NCBI RefSeq assembly: GCF_900167095.1
Contig: NZ_FUXG01000007.1
Location: 91,935-155,934, forward strand
Direction of reading: 5' to 3'
Source: Oceanospirillum multiglobuliferum
Lineage (GTDB): Bacteria > Pseudomonadota > Gammaproteobacteria > Pseudomonadales > Halomonadaceae
DNA: 64,000 bases
Shown here: piece after piece, positions 56,800 through 64,000 of the stretch
How positions within the stretch are numbered: position 1 is the first letter of the stretch
Layout of the letters: each line of letters begins with the position of its first letter
Position numbers and translations under genes: made by a program
The notes under the pieces: generated by a model
The model's database searches: none
What the model was told of the DNA's origin: nothing
Seen by the model: only the letters and a program-made list of their open reading frames with translations

Positions 56800-56847
56800 C
56801 GAAGTGCCTGCCTATCTTGGCAAGAGTGTTCTGATTAGGCGTTTAAA

Positions 56848-56911
56848 CCGTTCGGATTGAGCTTGTAAGGCCTTTGAATTAAACGGCTGTTTCCAAGTTC
56901 AATACGAACGG
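56848..56911. repeat. imperfect 18-bp inverted repeat between ppiC and ung
   Basis: CCGTTCGGATTGAGCTTG (56848-56865) is matched by CAAGTTCAATACGAACGG (56894-56911) with two mismatches and a 28-base spacer that includes AAGGCCTTT. It lies between two convergent genes and may fold as a large hairpin at both transcript ends. Confidence 0.55.
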
Positions 56912-56929
56912 AGCACCTTGAACAATACC

Positions 56930-57628
56930 TTAGGGATATTCAGGTAGTTGCCAATTTATAGGTATTCTACCCCGTTGTTGTAAGAATGCATTGGCTTGGC
57001 TAAATGGGTGATGGCCAAAGAAACCTCTGTAAGCTGATAGTGGCGAAGGGTGTGCCGACTTCAACACCAAGTGTTTATTCTGGTCAACAAAATCCGCTTT
57101 TTTCTGAGCATAACTACCCCAAAGGATGAAAACTACACTGTCTTGTTGTTCATTAATCAGATGTATTACACGGTCAGTGAACGTCTCCCAACCTTGCTTC
57201 TGATGCGATCCAGCATTGCCCTGCTCAACGGTCAGCACACTATTTAACAACAATACACCCTGTTTAGCCCACGCTGTTAAGCAGCCATGACTGACGGGCT
57301 GACAGTTCAAATCATTTTGCAGCTCTTTGTAAATATTCACTAGGGAAGGGGGAGCTTTAATACCTGCCGGAACCGAAAAACATAAGCCGTGTGCCTGATT
57401 TGGGCCGTGATATGGGTCTTGCCCCAAAATGACTACTTTCACTTGTTGCAGAGAGGTAAGTTTGAAAGCATTAAACCAATCGGATGAGTGCGGATAAATT
57501 ACTTTACCAAGCTGTTTTTCTTGAACCAAAAATGCTTTGAGTTGTTGCATGTAAGGCTTCTCAAACTCATCCCCTAATACTGAAAGCCAATCTGCGGGCA
57601 GATCAATCGCCATACCTGTATCCTGCAT
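56930..57628 (-). CDS. ung: uracil-DNA glycosylase
   Basis: Ung removes uracil from DNA. The 232-residue protein shows the water-activating motif [19 protein letters not shown] (Asp of GQDPYH near residue 67) and the leucine-loop motif [13 protein letters not shown], both complete. The length matches E. coli Ung (229). A candidate terminator hairpin lies upstream of its start on the same strand. Confidence 0.96.
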   Translation of the reverse strand: MQDTGMAIDLPADWLSVLGDEFEKPYMQQLKAFLVQEKQLGKVIYPHSSDWFNAFKLTSLQQVKVVILGQDPYHGPNQAHGLCFSVPAGIKAPPSLVNIYKELQNDLNCQPVSHGCLTAWAKQGVLLLNSVLTVEQGNAGSHQKQGWETFTDRVIHLINEQQDSVVFILWGSYAQKKADFVDQNKHLVLKSAHPSPLSAYRGFFGHHPFSQANAFLQQRGRIPINWQLPEYP

Positions 57629-57644
57629 TAAATACTTAAGTTTA

Positions 57645-57673
57645 ACAAAAAGAATCCCGCTTGAGTTAGCGGG
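57645..57673 (-). terminator. terminator-like hairpin upstream of ung
   Basis: On the minus strand the 6-bp stem CCCGCT / AGCGGG with a 6-nt loop is followed by ATTCTTTTTG. It points towards ung and lies 17 bases or more before its start, so it would end a transcript begun further upstream. Confidence 0.6.
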
Positions 57674-57833
57674 TTGCTATTTTAAGAGCGTGAACACAGT
57701 ATAAACCAAAGCCACTCTTGTACTTATTGAGATTTTTTACGCTTATTTTACCCATCGTAATGGCACAAGCTGTGCTTTGACTCTACCTATCATTTCTTAA
57801 ATGAGCTCGATCTAACCACAGAAGGTAATCTTT

Positions 57834-58379
57834 ATGTCGCAGCTTTTTGCAAAACCCGCTCAACCAGTCGATGTGCCTTTAAATATTGCGATACTAACCG
57901 TATCTGACACCCGTACGCTGGAGACAGATAAAAGTGGTGATACATTGATTAGCTGTTTGCAAGAAGCTGGACACAAGCTTGCAAGCCGCGCTATAGCACC
58001 GGATGATATTTATCAGTTGCGTGCTGTAATTTCAAAATGGATTGCTGATCCTACTGTGCATTGCATTATTACCACTGGCGGTACGGGATTTTCTGGTAGA
58101 GATAGTACGCCGGAGGCAGTAGCCCCTTTACTAGATAAAGAGATCACTGGCTTTGGAGAGGTGTTTCGTATGCTCTCCTATGATGAGATTAAAACATCTA
58201 CCATTCAATCTCGCGCTTTGGGCGGATTAGCCAACAATACACTGGTATTTTGCTTGCCCGGCTCTACAGGTGCTTGTCGTACAGGTTGGTACGGCGTTAT
58301 TCAGGACCAGCTTGATAGCCGTCATCGCCCTTGTAACTATGTAGCACTGTTAACTCATGGCAAGGCTACGCACGTTTAA
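57834..58379 (+). CDS. moaB: molybdenum cofactor biosynthesis protein B
   Basis: MoaB-family protein of 181 residues related to the MogA/MPT adenylyltransferase fold. Motifs: ILTVSDTRT, the TTGGTGFSGRD loop near residue 83 that binds molybdopterin, and FCLPGSTGACRTGW. It is followed after 95 bases by moeA. Together they serve Moco assembly, which fits with fdhD at 51 kb. Confidence 0.93.
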   Translation: MSQLFAKPAQPVDVPLNIAILTVSDTRTLETDKSGDTLISCLQEAGHKLASRAIAPDDIYQLRAVISKWIADPTVHCIITTGGTGFSGRDSTPEAVAPLLDKEITGFGEVFRMLSYDEIKTSTIQSRALGGLANNTLVFCLPGSTGACRTGWYGVIQDQLDSRHRPCNYVALLTHGKATHV

Positions 58380-58474
58380 ACCCGATGAAGACCTGAATAC
58401 TTTAAATGAGTTATGCCTGACTATTCAGCGTAACTCTTAACCTTTGTCCTCGAACTGAATATCTGAGTGTCACC

Positions 58475-59752
58475 ATGCGGTCAAACAACTCGAAAGATCC
58501 TTGTGATCAGCAAGGTTTAATGCCTGTTGATGAAGCCATTAGCCAAATATGCTCGGCCATTCAAGCGGTTGGAACTGAAACTAGAGCACTTTCACAAGCT
58601 TTTGGCTATGTTTTGGCAGAAGCGGTTAAGGCTCAAGTGAATGTGCCGCCTGTTGATAACAGTGCGATGGATGGTTATGCTGTCTGTCTTGATGATTTAC
58701 AGCAAAATAGAGTATTACCTGTTAGTCAGCGTATTCCTGCGGGTAGCCAGCCTGCACCGCTACAAGCTGGAACTTGTGCTCGTGTTTTTACTGGAGCAGA
58801 GATCCCGCTAGGTGCTGACACTGTGGTGATGCAGGAGCAGGTGCTTCTGGTAAATGATGCAACGTTAGGCACAGTTGTCTCTTTTCCTGAACAACTGAGC
58901 CAAGGCACACATATTCGCCGCGCTGGGCAAGATATTATGCAAGGGGCTGTTTTGCTTGAGTCAGGCACACGTTTAGATGCTGTAAGCCTTGGCTTAATTG
59001 CCTCTGTAGGTCAGGGGCAGGTGACTGTTTACCGTAAGCTTAAAGTAGCGCTGCTGAGTACGGGTGACGAACTGGTTGAGCCGGGTTTACCCTTAAAAGG
59101 AGGGCAGATTTACAACTCCAACCGTTATTTACTGCTTTCACTTCTAAATGGTTTAGGTTGCGAGGTAGTTGATCTCGGTATAGTACCAGATACCCATACT
59201 GCTACTCTCTTCGCCTTACAACAAGCAGCAGAGCAGGCTGACTTGGTTATCACAAGTGGTGGTGTATCAGTTGGCGAGGAAGATCACGTCAAAAGCTGTG
59301 TGCAGGAGCTGGGTAGCTTGAACTTATGGCGCATAGCGATGAAACCGGGTAAACCGCTTGCATTTGGTCAAATTGAGAACGCGTATTTTATTGGTTTGCC
59401 AGGTAATCCTGTGTCAGCTTTTTTAACTTGTTTAATTGCAGTGCGTCCTGCTTTAGCGGTATTGCAAGGTCGTGGCGCTCAGGCTGTACCTATTTATCAG
59501 CATGCTGTAGCAAATTTTGACATTGAAGCTGGGCAGCGCCGAGAATATCTGCGCGTGCAATCTATTCCTGCTCAAGAGAATGAACTTCCTAGTCAACCTA
59601 CTCGATTAGAACTGTTTGCCAATCAAAACTCAGGTGTGCTGACCTCTTGTCAATGGGCTGATGCGCTTGCGATTATTGAACCGGGTCAGAAAATACGTTC
59701 AGGAGACTGGGTGCGTTATCTGCCAATGGCGCATTTACTGTTAGCGCCTTAA
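58475..59752 (+). CDS. moeA: molybdopterin molybdenumtransferase
   Basis: MoeA inserts molybdenum into adenylylated molybdopterin. The 425-residue protein has the N-terminal domain with VPPVDNSAMDGYAV, the central MoCF_biosynth domain with VITSGGVSVGEEDHV (~residue 258) and RIAMKPGKPLAFG, the FIGLPGNPVSAF block, and the C-terminal barrel. Length is slightly above E. coli MoeA (411). Confidence 0.95.
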   Translation: MRSNNSKDPCDQQGLMPVDEAISQICSAIQAVGTETRALSQAFGYVLAEAVKAQVNVPPVDNSAMDGYAVCLDDLQQNRVLPVSQRIPAGSQPAPLQAGTCARVFTGAEIPLGADTVVMQEQVLLVNDATLGTVVSFPEQLSQGTHIRRAGQDIMQGAVLLESGTRLDAVSLGLIASVGQGQVTVYRKLKVALLSTGDELVEPGLPLKGGQIYNSNRYLLLSLLNGLGCEVVDLGIVPDTHTATLFALQQAAEQADLVITSGGVSVGEEDHVKSCVQELGSLNLWRIAMKPGKPLAFGQIENAYFIGLPGNPVSAFLTCLIAVRPALAVLQGRGAQAVPIYQHAVANFDIEAGQRREYLRVQSIPAQENELPSQPTRLELFANQNSGVLTSCQWADALAIIEPGQKIRSGDWVRYLPMAHLLLAP

Positions 59753-60056
59753 AATGGCTATCGGTCTGTAACAAGCTCTCATACAAACGCTTTTCTACAA
59801 AGAAGCCTAATGTTTCAAGTATTTACTTGTCATTGATTCACCCCAGACACACCAAATAACAGGGGGAATAGATAATTTGTTGATTTGAGATGCTAATTCG
59901 TGCAAATTTTTAACGAAATAATCAACAATCACTCATGCTTACCCCTGTAGTTTCCTGAGAAAGATCTGTATCATTTTGTAAAATAAAAAAAGAGTTAGAA
60001 CGGTTTTCCTTCAAACTGTTACCCCTTTGCATAGCAATATAGGACGTCTGCTGCAT
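59753..60056. other. intergenic region, nothing specific seen
   Basis: 304 bases between moeA and the REC-CheC gene. I see no convincing hairpin or open frame. AGGA at about 60041 may be the downstream gene's ribosome binding site. Confidence 0.4.
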
Positions 60057-61052
60057 ATGACCACGCCCATTGTCATCTGTGATGACTCAAGCTTCGCGCG
60101 CAAACAGATGGCTCGCTCCCTGCCTGGAGGCTGGGATGTTGAAGTCAGCTTTGCTGCGCACGAAAAAGAAGCCATTGACGCCATCAAGGCAGGAAAGGCT
60201 GATATCCTCTTCCTCGACCTGAATATGCCAATTATGGATGGCTATGAAGTACTTGAGGCAATTCGTGCCGAAGACCTGCCAACGATGGTTTTAGTGGTTT
60301 CTGGTGACATTCAGCCAGAAGCACATAAACGCGTAACCTCGTTAGGGGCTTTGGACTTTATTAAGAAGCCTGTCACCACTGAAAAAATCACTGAGATTTT
60401 GACCAACTTTGGCATCATCAGCCAAACACAGCCGCAATCAGAATCTGAGCTGGCTCGCTTTGATGATCAACAAGTGGGTTTAACTGACCTAATTCAAGAG
60501 GTCGTCAATGTATCTATGGGGCAAGCAGGTAGCTTGCTGGCGGGCTTGTTAGATACATTTATTCATTTGCCTGTACCCAAGATTCATCTGGTTGAGTATC
60601 AAAAGCTGTCTCAAATTCTGGCTTCCAGAGAGAATCCATCATTGTCTGGTGTTTCACAAGGCTTTAATGGCTCAGGTATCTCTGGCGAGGCCGTGCTAGT
60701 TGTGTCAGATGACAGCGTACCGAATATGTCAAAACTGCTTCAATATGACACTAGCTTAAATGGTAATAGTGACCTTGAAGTATTAATGGATCTGTCAGGT
60801 ATTTTGATTGGCGCATGCCTAAAGGGTATTGCAGAGCAACTTGACCTTGAGTTCAGCTATAGCCACCCCATGATTTTGGGACGTAAACAAATGTTAGCAC
60901 CTTTACTTGGTGATAATGTTCCGCAGCAGCAAGTACTGGCAATTGAAATTGACTACAGTATTCCTGCTTACAACGTTGAGTGTGATCTGATCTTGATTTT
61001 AACCGCAGATTCTATACCTGCGCTTTCGGAGCGTGCGGGGTATTTGAAATGA
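60057..61052 (+). CDS. response regulator with C-terminal CheC-like phosphatase domain
   Basis: A 331-residue cytoplasmic protein. REC domain (~1-120) has the acidic pair in CDDSS, the acceptor Asp in ILFLDLNMPIMDGYE and the Lys of FIKKPV. The C-terminal half (~145-330) is CheC/CheX-like: the first active-site helix keeps D-x3-E-x2-N (DLIQEVVN), while the second copy (VLMDLSGILIGACL) has lost the E/N pair. CheC domains remove phosphate from receivers such as CheY. I use the ATG at 60057; the open frame extends to 60027. Its stop overlaps the next gene's ATG (ATGA), so it is coupled to a diguanylate cyclase gene. Confidence 0.88.
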   Translation: MTTPIVICDDSSFARKQMARSLPGGWDVEVSFAAHEKEAIDAIKAGKADILFLDLNMPIMDGYEVLEAIRAEDLPTMVLVVSGDIQPEAHKRVTSLGALDFIKKPVTTEKITEILTNFGIISQTQPQSESELARFDDQQVGLTDLIQEVVNVSMGQAGSLLAGLLDTFIHLPVPKIHLVEYQKLSQILASRENPSLSGVSQGFNGSGISGEAVLVVSDDSVPNMSKLLQYDTSLNGNSDLEVLMDLSGILIGACLKGIAEQLDLEFSYSHPMILGRKQMLAPLLGDNVPQQQVLAIEIDYSIPAYNVECDLILILTADSIPALSERAGYLK

Positions 61053-62003
61053 GCTTAAGTAGCAAAGACCTAGACATGACAGGTCTGCATTGGATGATGC
61101 AGATGCTGCAAACCGTTGATGTGGGCTTGGTGGTATTAGACCGCAGTTTAAAAATTCAGCTCTGGAACGGTTTTATGGAAAGCCATAGCGGCATTCGCAC
61201 GGCCAAAGCTCGTGATGAAAACCTATTTACGCTATTCCCTGAAATACCAGAACAATGGTTAACCCGAAAAATTGAATCTGTCTTTACATTAAATAGTCGA
61301 GCTTATTCAACGTGGGAGCAAAGGCCGCACTTATTTAAATTTAAGAGTTACCGTCCGCTTACGGGGCGCTCTGAGTTGATGTATCAAAACATCACGATAA
61401 TTCCACTTACGGGTATTGATAAGTCGGTTACTCACGTTTGTATTTTGGTTTACGATGTGACCGATATTGCCACGGGTAAGATTGAGTTGCAAAAAGCCAA
61501 TGAAGAGTTAGCACGCTTGAGCCGAACAGATCGTTTAACAGGCTTGAATAACCGTGGTCACTGGGAGGAGCGAGTTTTTACGCTGTAAGCGTGGCAGCCT
61601 TTCATCTCTGATCATGTTTGACATTGATCACTTTAAGAAGGTAAACGACACTTACGGCCACCAAGCTGGCGATGAAGTAATTCGCGTAGTCTCGAACACG
61701 CTATTGCAGATGCAGCGCGAAACCGATGTTTCTGGCCGTTATGGTGGGGAAGAATTTGGTATTATTCTACCTGACACTGATGCACAACATGCCTTCATTA
61801 TGGCCGATCGCTTGCGCAAACAAATTGAAAGCATGCCTGTAACCCATGATGGCCAAGTCATTCAGTTTACAATTAGCTTGGGTATCAGTGAGTTCACCGA
61901 AGATCTGCACGAGCACACAGAGTGGCTAGAACGTTCTGATCAAGCGCTTTACGAGTCTAAGCGTAACGGTCGAAATCAAACCAATATCTTCAAGCAAAAA
62001 TAG
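61049..62003 (+). pseudogene. diguanylate cyclase (PAS-GGEEF) gene with internal frameshift
   Basis: Two overlapping frames encode one protein. The first (61049-61588) has a PAS domain (~20-140) and the beginning of a GGDEF domain (SRTDRLTGLNNRGHWEER), then stops at TAA. The second (from about 61568 to 62003) continues with EFLRCKRGSLSSLIMFDIDHFKKVNDTYGH, an I-site RETD and active-site RYGGEEFGIILP to the normal end. Compared by eye with related proteins, three to four residues are missing between EER and EFLRCKR, which suggests loss of about 11 bases near 61570. Unless recoded or a sequencing error, the cyclase is inactive. The start is coupled to the REC-CheC gene. Confidence 0.82.
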
Positions 62004-62046
62004 ACAACACCACGGCTGACCTACTATTTCAGTCTGTTTGATTAAT

Positions 62047-62083
62047 AAACCTCGGTTTATCCTTAAGCCGAGGTTTAGTTTTC
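62047..62083. terminator. bidirectional terminator between cyclase and EF-hand-like gene
   Basis: Stem AAACCTCGG / CCGAGGTTT with a 12-nt loop and a T-rich tail (AGTTTTC) on the plus strand; the minus strand also has a T-rich end. Confidence 0.78.
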
Positions 62084-62109
62084 TTTCGGATATGAGACTA
62101 AACAGTGTT

Positions 62110-63315
62110 TTAAACCTGTAGATCAATCTGCTGTATCGTACCAACCTCTCCCGATTCCTTGATAAAAACACCGCTACTACGTAGCATGCCAAGGTTCTCG
62201 TTGTCAGCTTCACGATTTAACGCAAATTTAGTATCCGCATGGCCTAAGTAAATTGCACCCACCTCTTTATCTAAAAGGGCATAGAGTTGCGCTTCACCTT
62301 GATCATTTGGAATCCAGATTCTCAGTTGACTAAAGACGGCATCATCCTCATCGATGAAACCATCTTGGTCGTCATCCAGCGCTGCTAAGTCAGCAAAACC
62401 ATTACCACTTTGTGCGCCAAATAGTTCAGTACCATCGTTGATCTGGCCATCCCCATTCCGATCTAGGGCTAAAAAGCCTGAACCTGCTTTTAATTGCGCT
62501 AGCGAGTCAATCTGACCATCAGCATCAATATCAAAGCGGAATGTCTCTTGGTCTTTAAGGCCAACAGATGGAGCGTCAAAGTTGATCACTAAAGGGTCTT
62601 TTAATGTACCTGCAACCGCTTGCACTACCTCTGTGGACTCAAACGCACGGCTTAATCCTAGCTCTAGTTGAAGATTGATTTCTCTTCCATCTCCAGTCGT
62701 AACTCGTCCTTGTGCAGCAAAGCGCGTGTACTCTTCTTCTCGGTAAACCGTCGAAGCTTGATAGTCCATGCGCCAACCATACTCAGGCTCAGAAGACCCT
62801 GCCTTAGCATTTCCTTTTTGGCTGTGTAGATGTTGCTCCATTTTATTAGCTATCTCTTTTAATTCATTTGCATCTTTATCGATTCTTTGCATTTCGCGTT
62901 TATCAATAAGATCAAATTTACTACCAAAGATTTGCTCCATTAAGCGTACAAAAACAGCCAACTTTAACTCTTCTACGCTTTCAGGCATATCAGAGTCATG
63001 AGAGATTTCAGCCTGTTTTTCAATTTTGTCACTTTTCTCAGCGGGTTTATCCTGACCATGCGCGGGTGCAATAACCAAGCCTTTACCAAGACCGCGATGA
63101 TGCCGTCCCAATAGTTCCGGCAGCAATTGGTCTTGTTTTCCGGTGATAACTTGCACTCCTAGCGAAACTTCATCTGATCGGGATTGCCGTTGATATTCAG
63201 TGGTACGTTCTCCTTTCTGGTCTCTTTCAAAAAGATGTATGGTTTCTTGTGTTTCTACATACGCCTCTCTGCTATGGGTTGACAGAAAAGAGATCTGACC
63301 TTGGTCGATTTTCAT
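62110..63315 (-). CDS. hypothetical protein with EF-hand/dockerin-like calcium loops
   Basis: A 401-residue protein without signal peptide. The N-terminal ~110 residues are polar and low in complexity; a central helical part follows (~110-180), then a beta-rich region. Near residues 265-350 are calcium-loop motifs: FDIDADGQIDSL, LDRNGDGQINDGTELFG and LDDDQDGFIDEDDAVF, each of the DxDxDG type. Such proteins are common in Pseudomonas-like bacteria and are usually unannotated; function unknown. I chose the ATG at 63315, preceded by GGTGA. The frame extends to 63432, but that part is not protein-like. Confidence 0.78.
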   Translation of the reverse strand: MKIDQGQISFLSTHSREAYVETQETIHLFERDQKGERTTEYQRQSRSDEVSLGVQVITGKQDQLLPELLGRHHRGLGKGLVIAPAHGQDKPAEKSDKIEKQAEISHDSDMPESVEELKLAVFVRLMEQIFGSKFDLIDKREMQRIDKDANELKEIANKMEQHLHSQKGNAKAGSSEPEYGWRMDYQASTVYREEEYTRFAAQGRVTTGDGREINLQLELGLSRAFESTEVVQAVAGTLKDPLVINFDAPSVGLKDQETFRFDIDADGQIDSLAQLKAGSGFLALDRNGDGQINDGTELFGAQSGNGFADLAALDDDQDGFIDEDDAVFSQLRIWIPNDQGEAQLYALLDKEVGAIYLGHADTKFALNREADNENLGMLRSSGVFIKESGEVGTIQQIDLQV

Positions 63316-63579
63316 ATCTTCACCCGTGTTAATGTCAAAAGTTAAATTAAGGTACAACCCTAGGAAAATCGGCAGTTGTAGCGATTTTTGGAGTGAATTA
63401 TTTTCACTTTTTAAAAGGATAAGCAGAGTCAAAATACTGCTGAAACAGGGTGAACTTTTGAGTGTGAATTGTAATTTTGTCTACACTGTTGATTAAGAAG
63501 AGAATTAAAGTTAAGGCGCATCAAATTCTGAGTGTTGCGTGCCAGTGATCTAAGTGCTAAATCACAAGGAGTAATGACC

Positions 63580-63706
63580 ATGTATGACAGTATTGTTTTA
63601 GGTGCGGGTGTTATTGGCGTTAATACTGCCTACTGGCTGGCAAAAGCGGGACAGAAAGTTTTGGTAGTTGACCGCCAGGCAGCGACTGGTAATGAGGCTT
63701 CTTTTG
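63580..63706 (+). pseudogene. 5' fragment of a D-amino-acid dehydrogenase-like gene, interrupted by IS
   Basis: The ATG at 63580 has AGGAG 8 bases upstream. About 42 codons encode a typical FAD-binding Rossmann start (SIVLGAGVIGVNTAYWLAKAG, KVLVVDRQ), then GNEASF as in DadA-like deaminating dehydrogenases. After this point the sequence changes to an inverted IS end, so the gene is disrupted. The 3' part, if present, lies beyond the window. The frame stays open by chance through the IS in the window. Confidence 0.75.
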
Positions 63707-63714
63707 GTGACTGC

Positions 63715-63736
63715 TCCCCGCCCTTTCGGGCGAGGC
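63715..63736. repeat. subterminal hairpin of the IS end
   Basis: CCCCGCCCTTTCGGGCGAGG folds with a 5-bp core stem CGCCC/GGGCG around TTTC and two more G-C pairs beyond a mismatch. In IS200/IS605 elements such hairpins are recognised by the transposase TnpA. Confidence 0.65.
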
Positions 63737-63746
63737 TTCCAACTTC

Positions 63747-63998
63747 TCAGGCAGCAACCGGCGCGTGGCCGGATTTACGCAAGCCTCCATTGGCAGGAAC
63801 CGACAGTCCTTCGGCCCGTAGTTTGATAACACCCTGCTGGCGGATATTGATCGCGGCGTTGATGTCGCGATCTAGCTCTACCGAACAAGCCGGGCATGCC
63901 CAGATGCGAACCGACAACGGCAGGGTGTCTACCTTGTGTCCACAGCAAGAACAGGTCTTGGAGCTGGCAAACCACTGGTCGATTTTAACCAGATGCTT
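63747..63998 (-). CDS. tnpB: TnpB (OrfB) C-terminal part, IS200/IS605 family
   Basis: The last 83 codons of a TnpB/IS1341-type gene run off the right edge. The reading KIDQWFASSKTCSCCGHK, then WACPACSVELDRDINAAINI, is the zinc-ribbon (CxxC...CxxC) followed by the RuvC-III DRDxNAAxN motif, here complete. TnpB is an RNA-guided nuclease that helps retain these elements. Whether the 5' part is intact and whether a tnpA gene is present cannot be seen. A reRNA guide would overlap the 3' end and the IS right end. Confidence 0.88.
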   Translation of the reverse strand, partial: KHLVKIDQWFASSKTCSCCGHKVDTLPLSVRIWACPACSVELDRDINAAINIRQQGVIKLRAEGLSVPANGGLRKSGHAPVAA

Positions 63999-64000
63999 AC

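Larger units (their letters stand above)
63707..64000 (-). mobile_element. IS200/IS605-family element (TnpB type), right end
   Basis: The stretch is more G/C-rich than the rest of the window and begins with the subterminal hairpin CGCCC-TTTC-GGGCG typical of IS605-group right ends. It carries the 3' end of a tnpB gene on the minus strand. The left end lies outside the window. The boundary at 63707 is an estimate from where the dehydrogenase-like reading stops. Confidence 0.8.

Noticed and set aside
63707..64000. Plus-strand frame continuing the dehydrogenase-like gene through the IS
   Set aside because: The translation is not like an oxidoreductase; the minus strand encodes a clear TnpB end, so the open plus frame is by chance.
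1..64000. CRISPR arrays, prophage, toxin-antitoxin or restriction loci
   Set aside because: No regular spaced repeats, cas genes, phage structural genes or recognisable defence genes are seen in this window, apart from the IS TnpB.
1..64000. tRNA or rRNA genes
   Set aside because: No stretch read as a complete cloverleaf or rRNA; the synthetase genes are not accompanied by tRNA genes here.

Overview
The window looks like chromosome from a marine or aquatic gammaproteobacterium, most likely of the Oceanospirillales/Pseudomonadales type. The evidence is the gene order glnS-cysS / ppiB-lpxH, a YaeH-type DUF3461 gene, Na+-type PomA/PomB stator genes, FdhD with a molybdenum-cofactor gene pair, and many chemoreceptors and cyclic-di-GMP enzymes. 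I cannot name a genus from the sequence alone. I see no tRNA, rRNA, CRISPR array or prophage. The only mobile element enters at the right edge.

Layout. 0-2.4 kb: the 3' end of an FAD-dependent oxidoreductase, then an HD-GYP phosphodiesterase. 2.4-7.1 kb: housekeeping block (cysS, glnS, ppiB, lpxH). 7.1-9.9 kb: a BtuFCD-type importer operon. 10-12.7 kb: a porin, a GcvA-like LysR regulator and a small divergent gene. 13-24.1 kb: three chemoreceptors, a MocR regulator divergent from an EamA-type exporter, and a 750-residue Orn/Lys/Arg decarboxylase. 24.6-29.2 kb: Slt-type lytic transglycosylase, DUF3461 protein and an ABC exporter.

29.4-41.8 kb is a signalling island. A three-gene, translationally coupled operon encodes an uncharacterised exported helical-repeat protein, an 1136-residue Cache/hybrid histidine kinase (two receivers plus Hpt) and a REC-PAS-PAS-GGDEF-EAL regulator. 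Two more GGDEF-EAL genes follow on the other strand, one of them a membrane protein with a periplasmic c-type heme motif (CTVCH). This is the best candidate for an undescribed system: the repeat protein would act on, or with, the periplasmic sensor domain, and the output would be c-di-GMP.

42-50 kb: an Lrp regulator, a TetR-controlled YbhGFSR-like efflux operon, an A/T-rich GH18 protein without signal peptide and a YtcJ-like amidohydrolase. 50-54 kb: an fdhD-regulator pair behind a candidate sigma-54 promoter with upstream palindromes, and pomAB. 54-59.8 kb: marC-like gene, pdxH, a transglutaminase-like gene, a small parvulin, ung, moaB and moeA. 60-62 kb: a REC-CheC protein coupled to a diguanylate cyclase gene broken by a frameshift. 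62-63.3 kb: an EF-hand-like protein. At 63.6 kb a D-amino-acid-dehydrogenase-like gene is interrupted after about 43 codons by an IS200/IS605-family (TnpB) element that runs off the window.

Several start codons were moved downstream from the longest open frame where a Shine-Dalgarno sequence and family length favoured it; these are explained in the entries. All functional calls are by reading motifs, not by database search.
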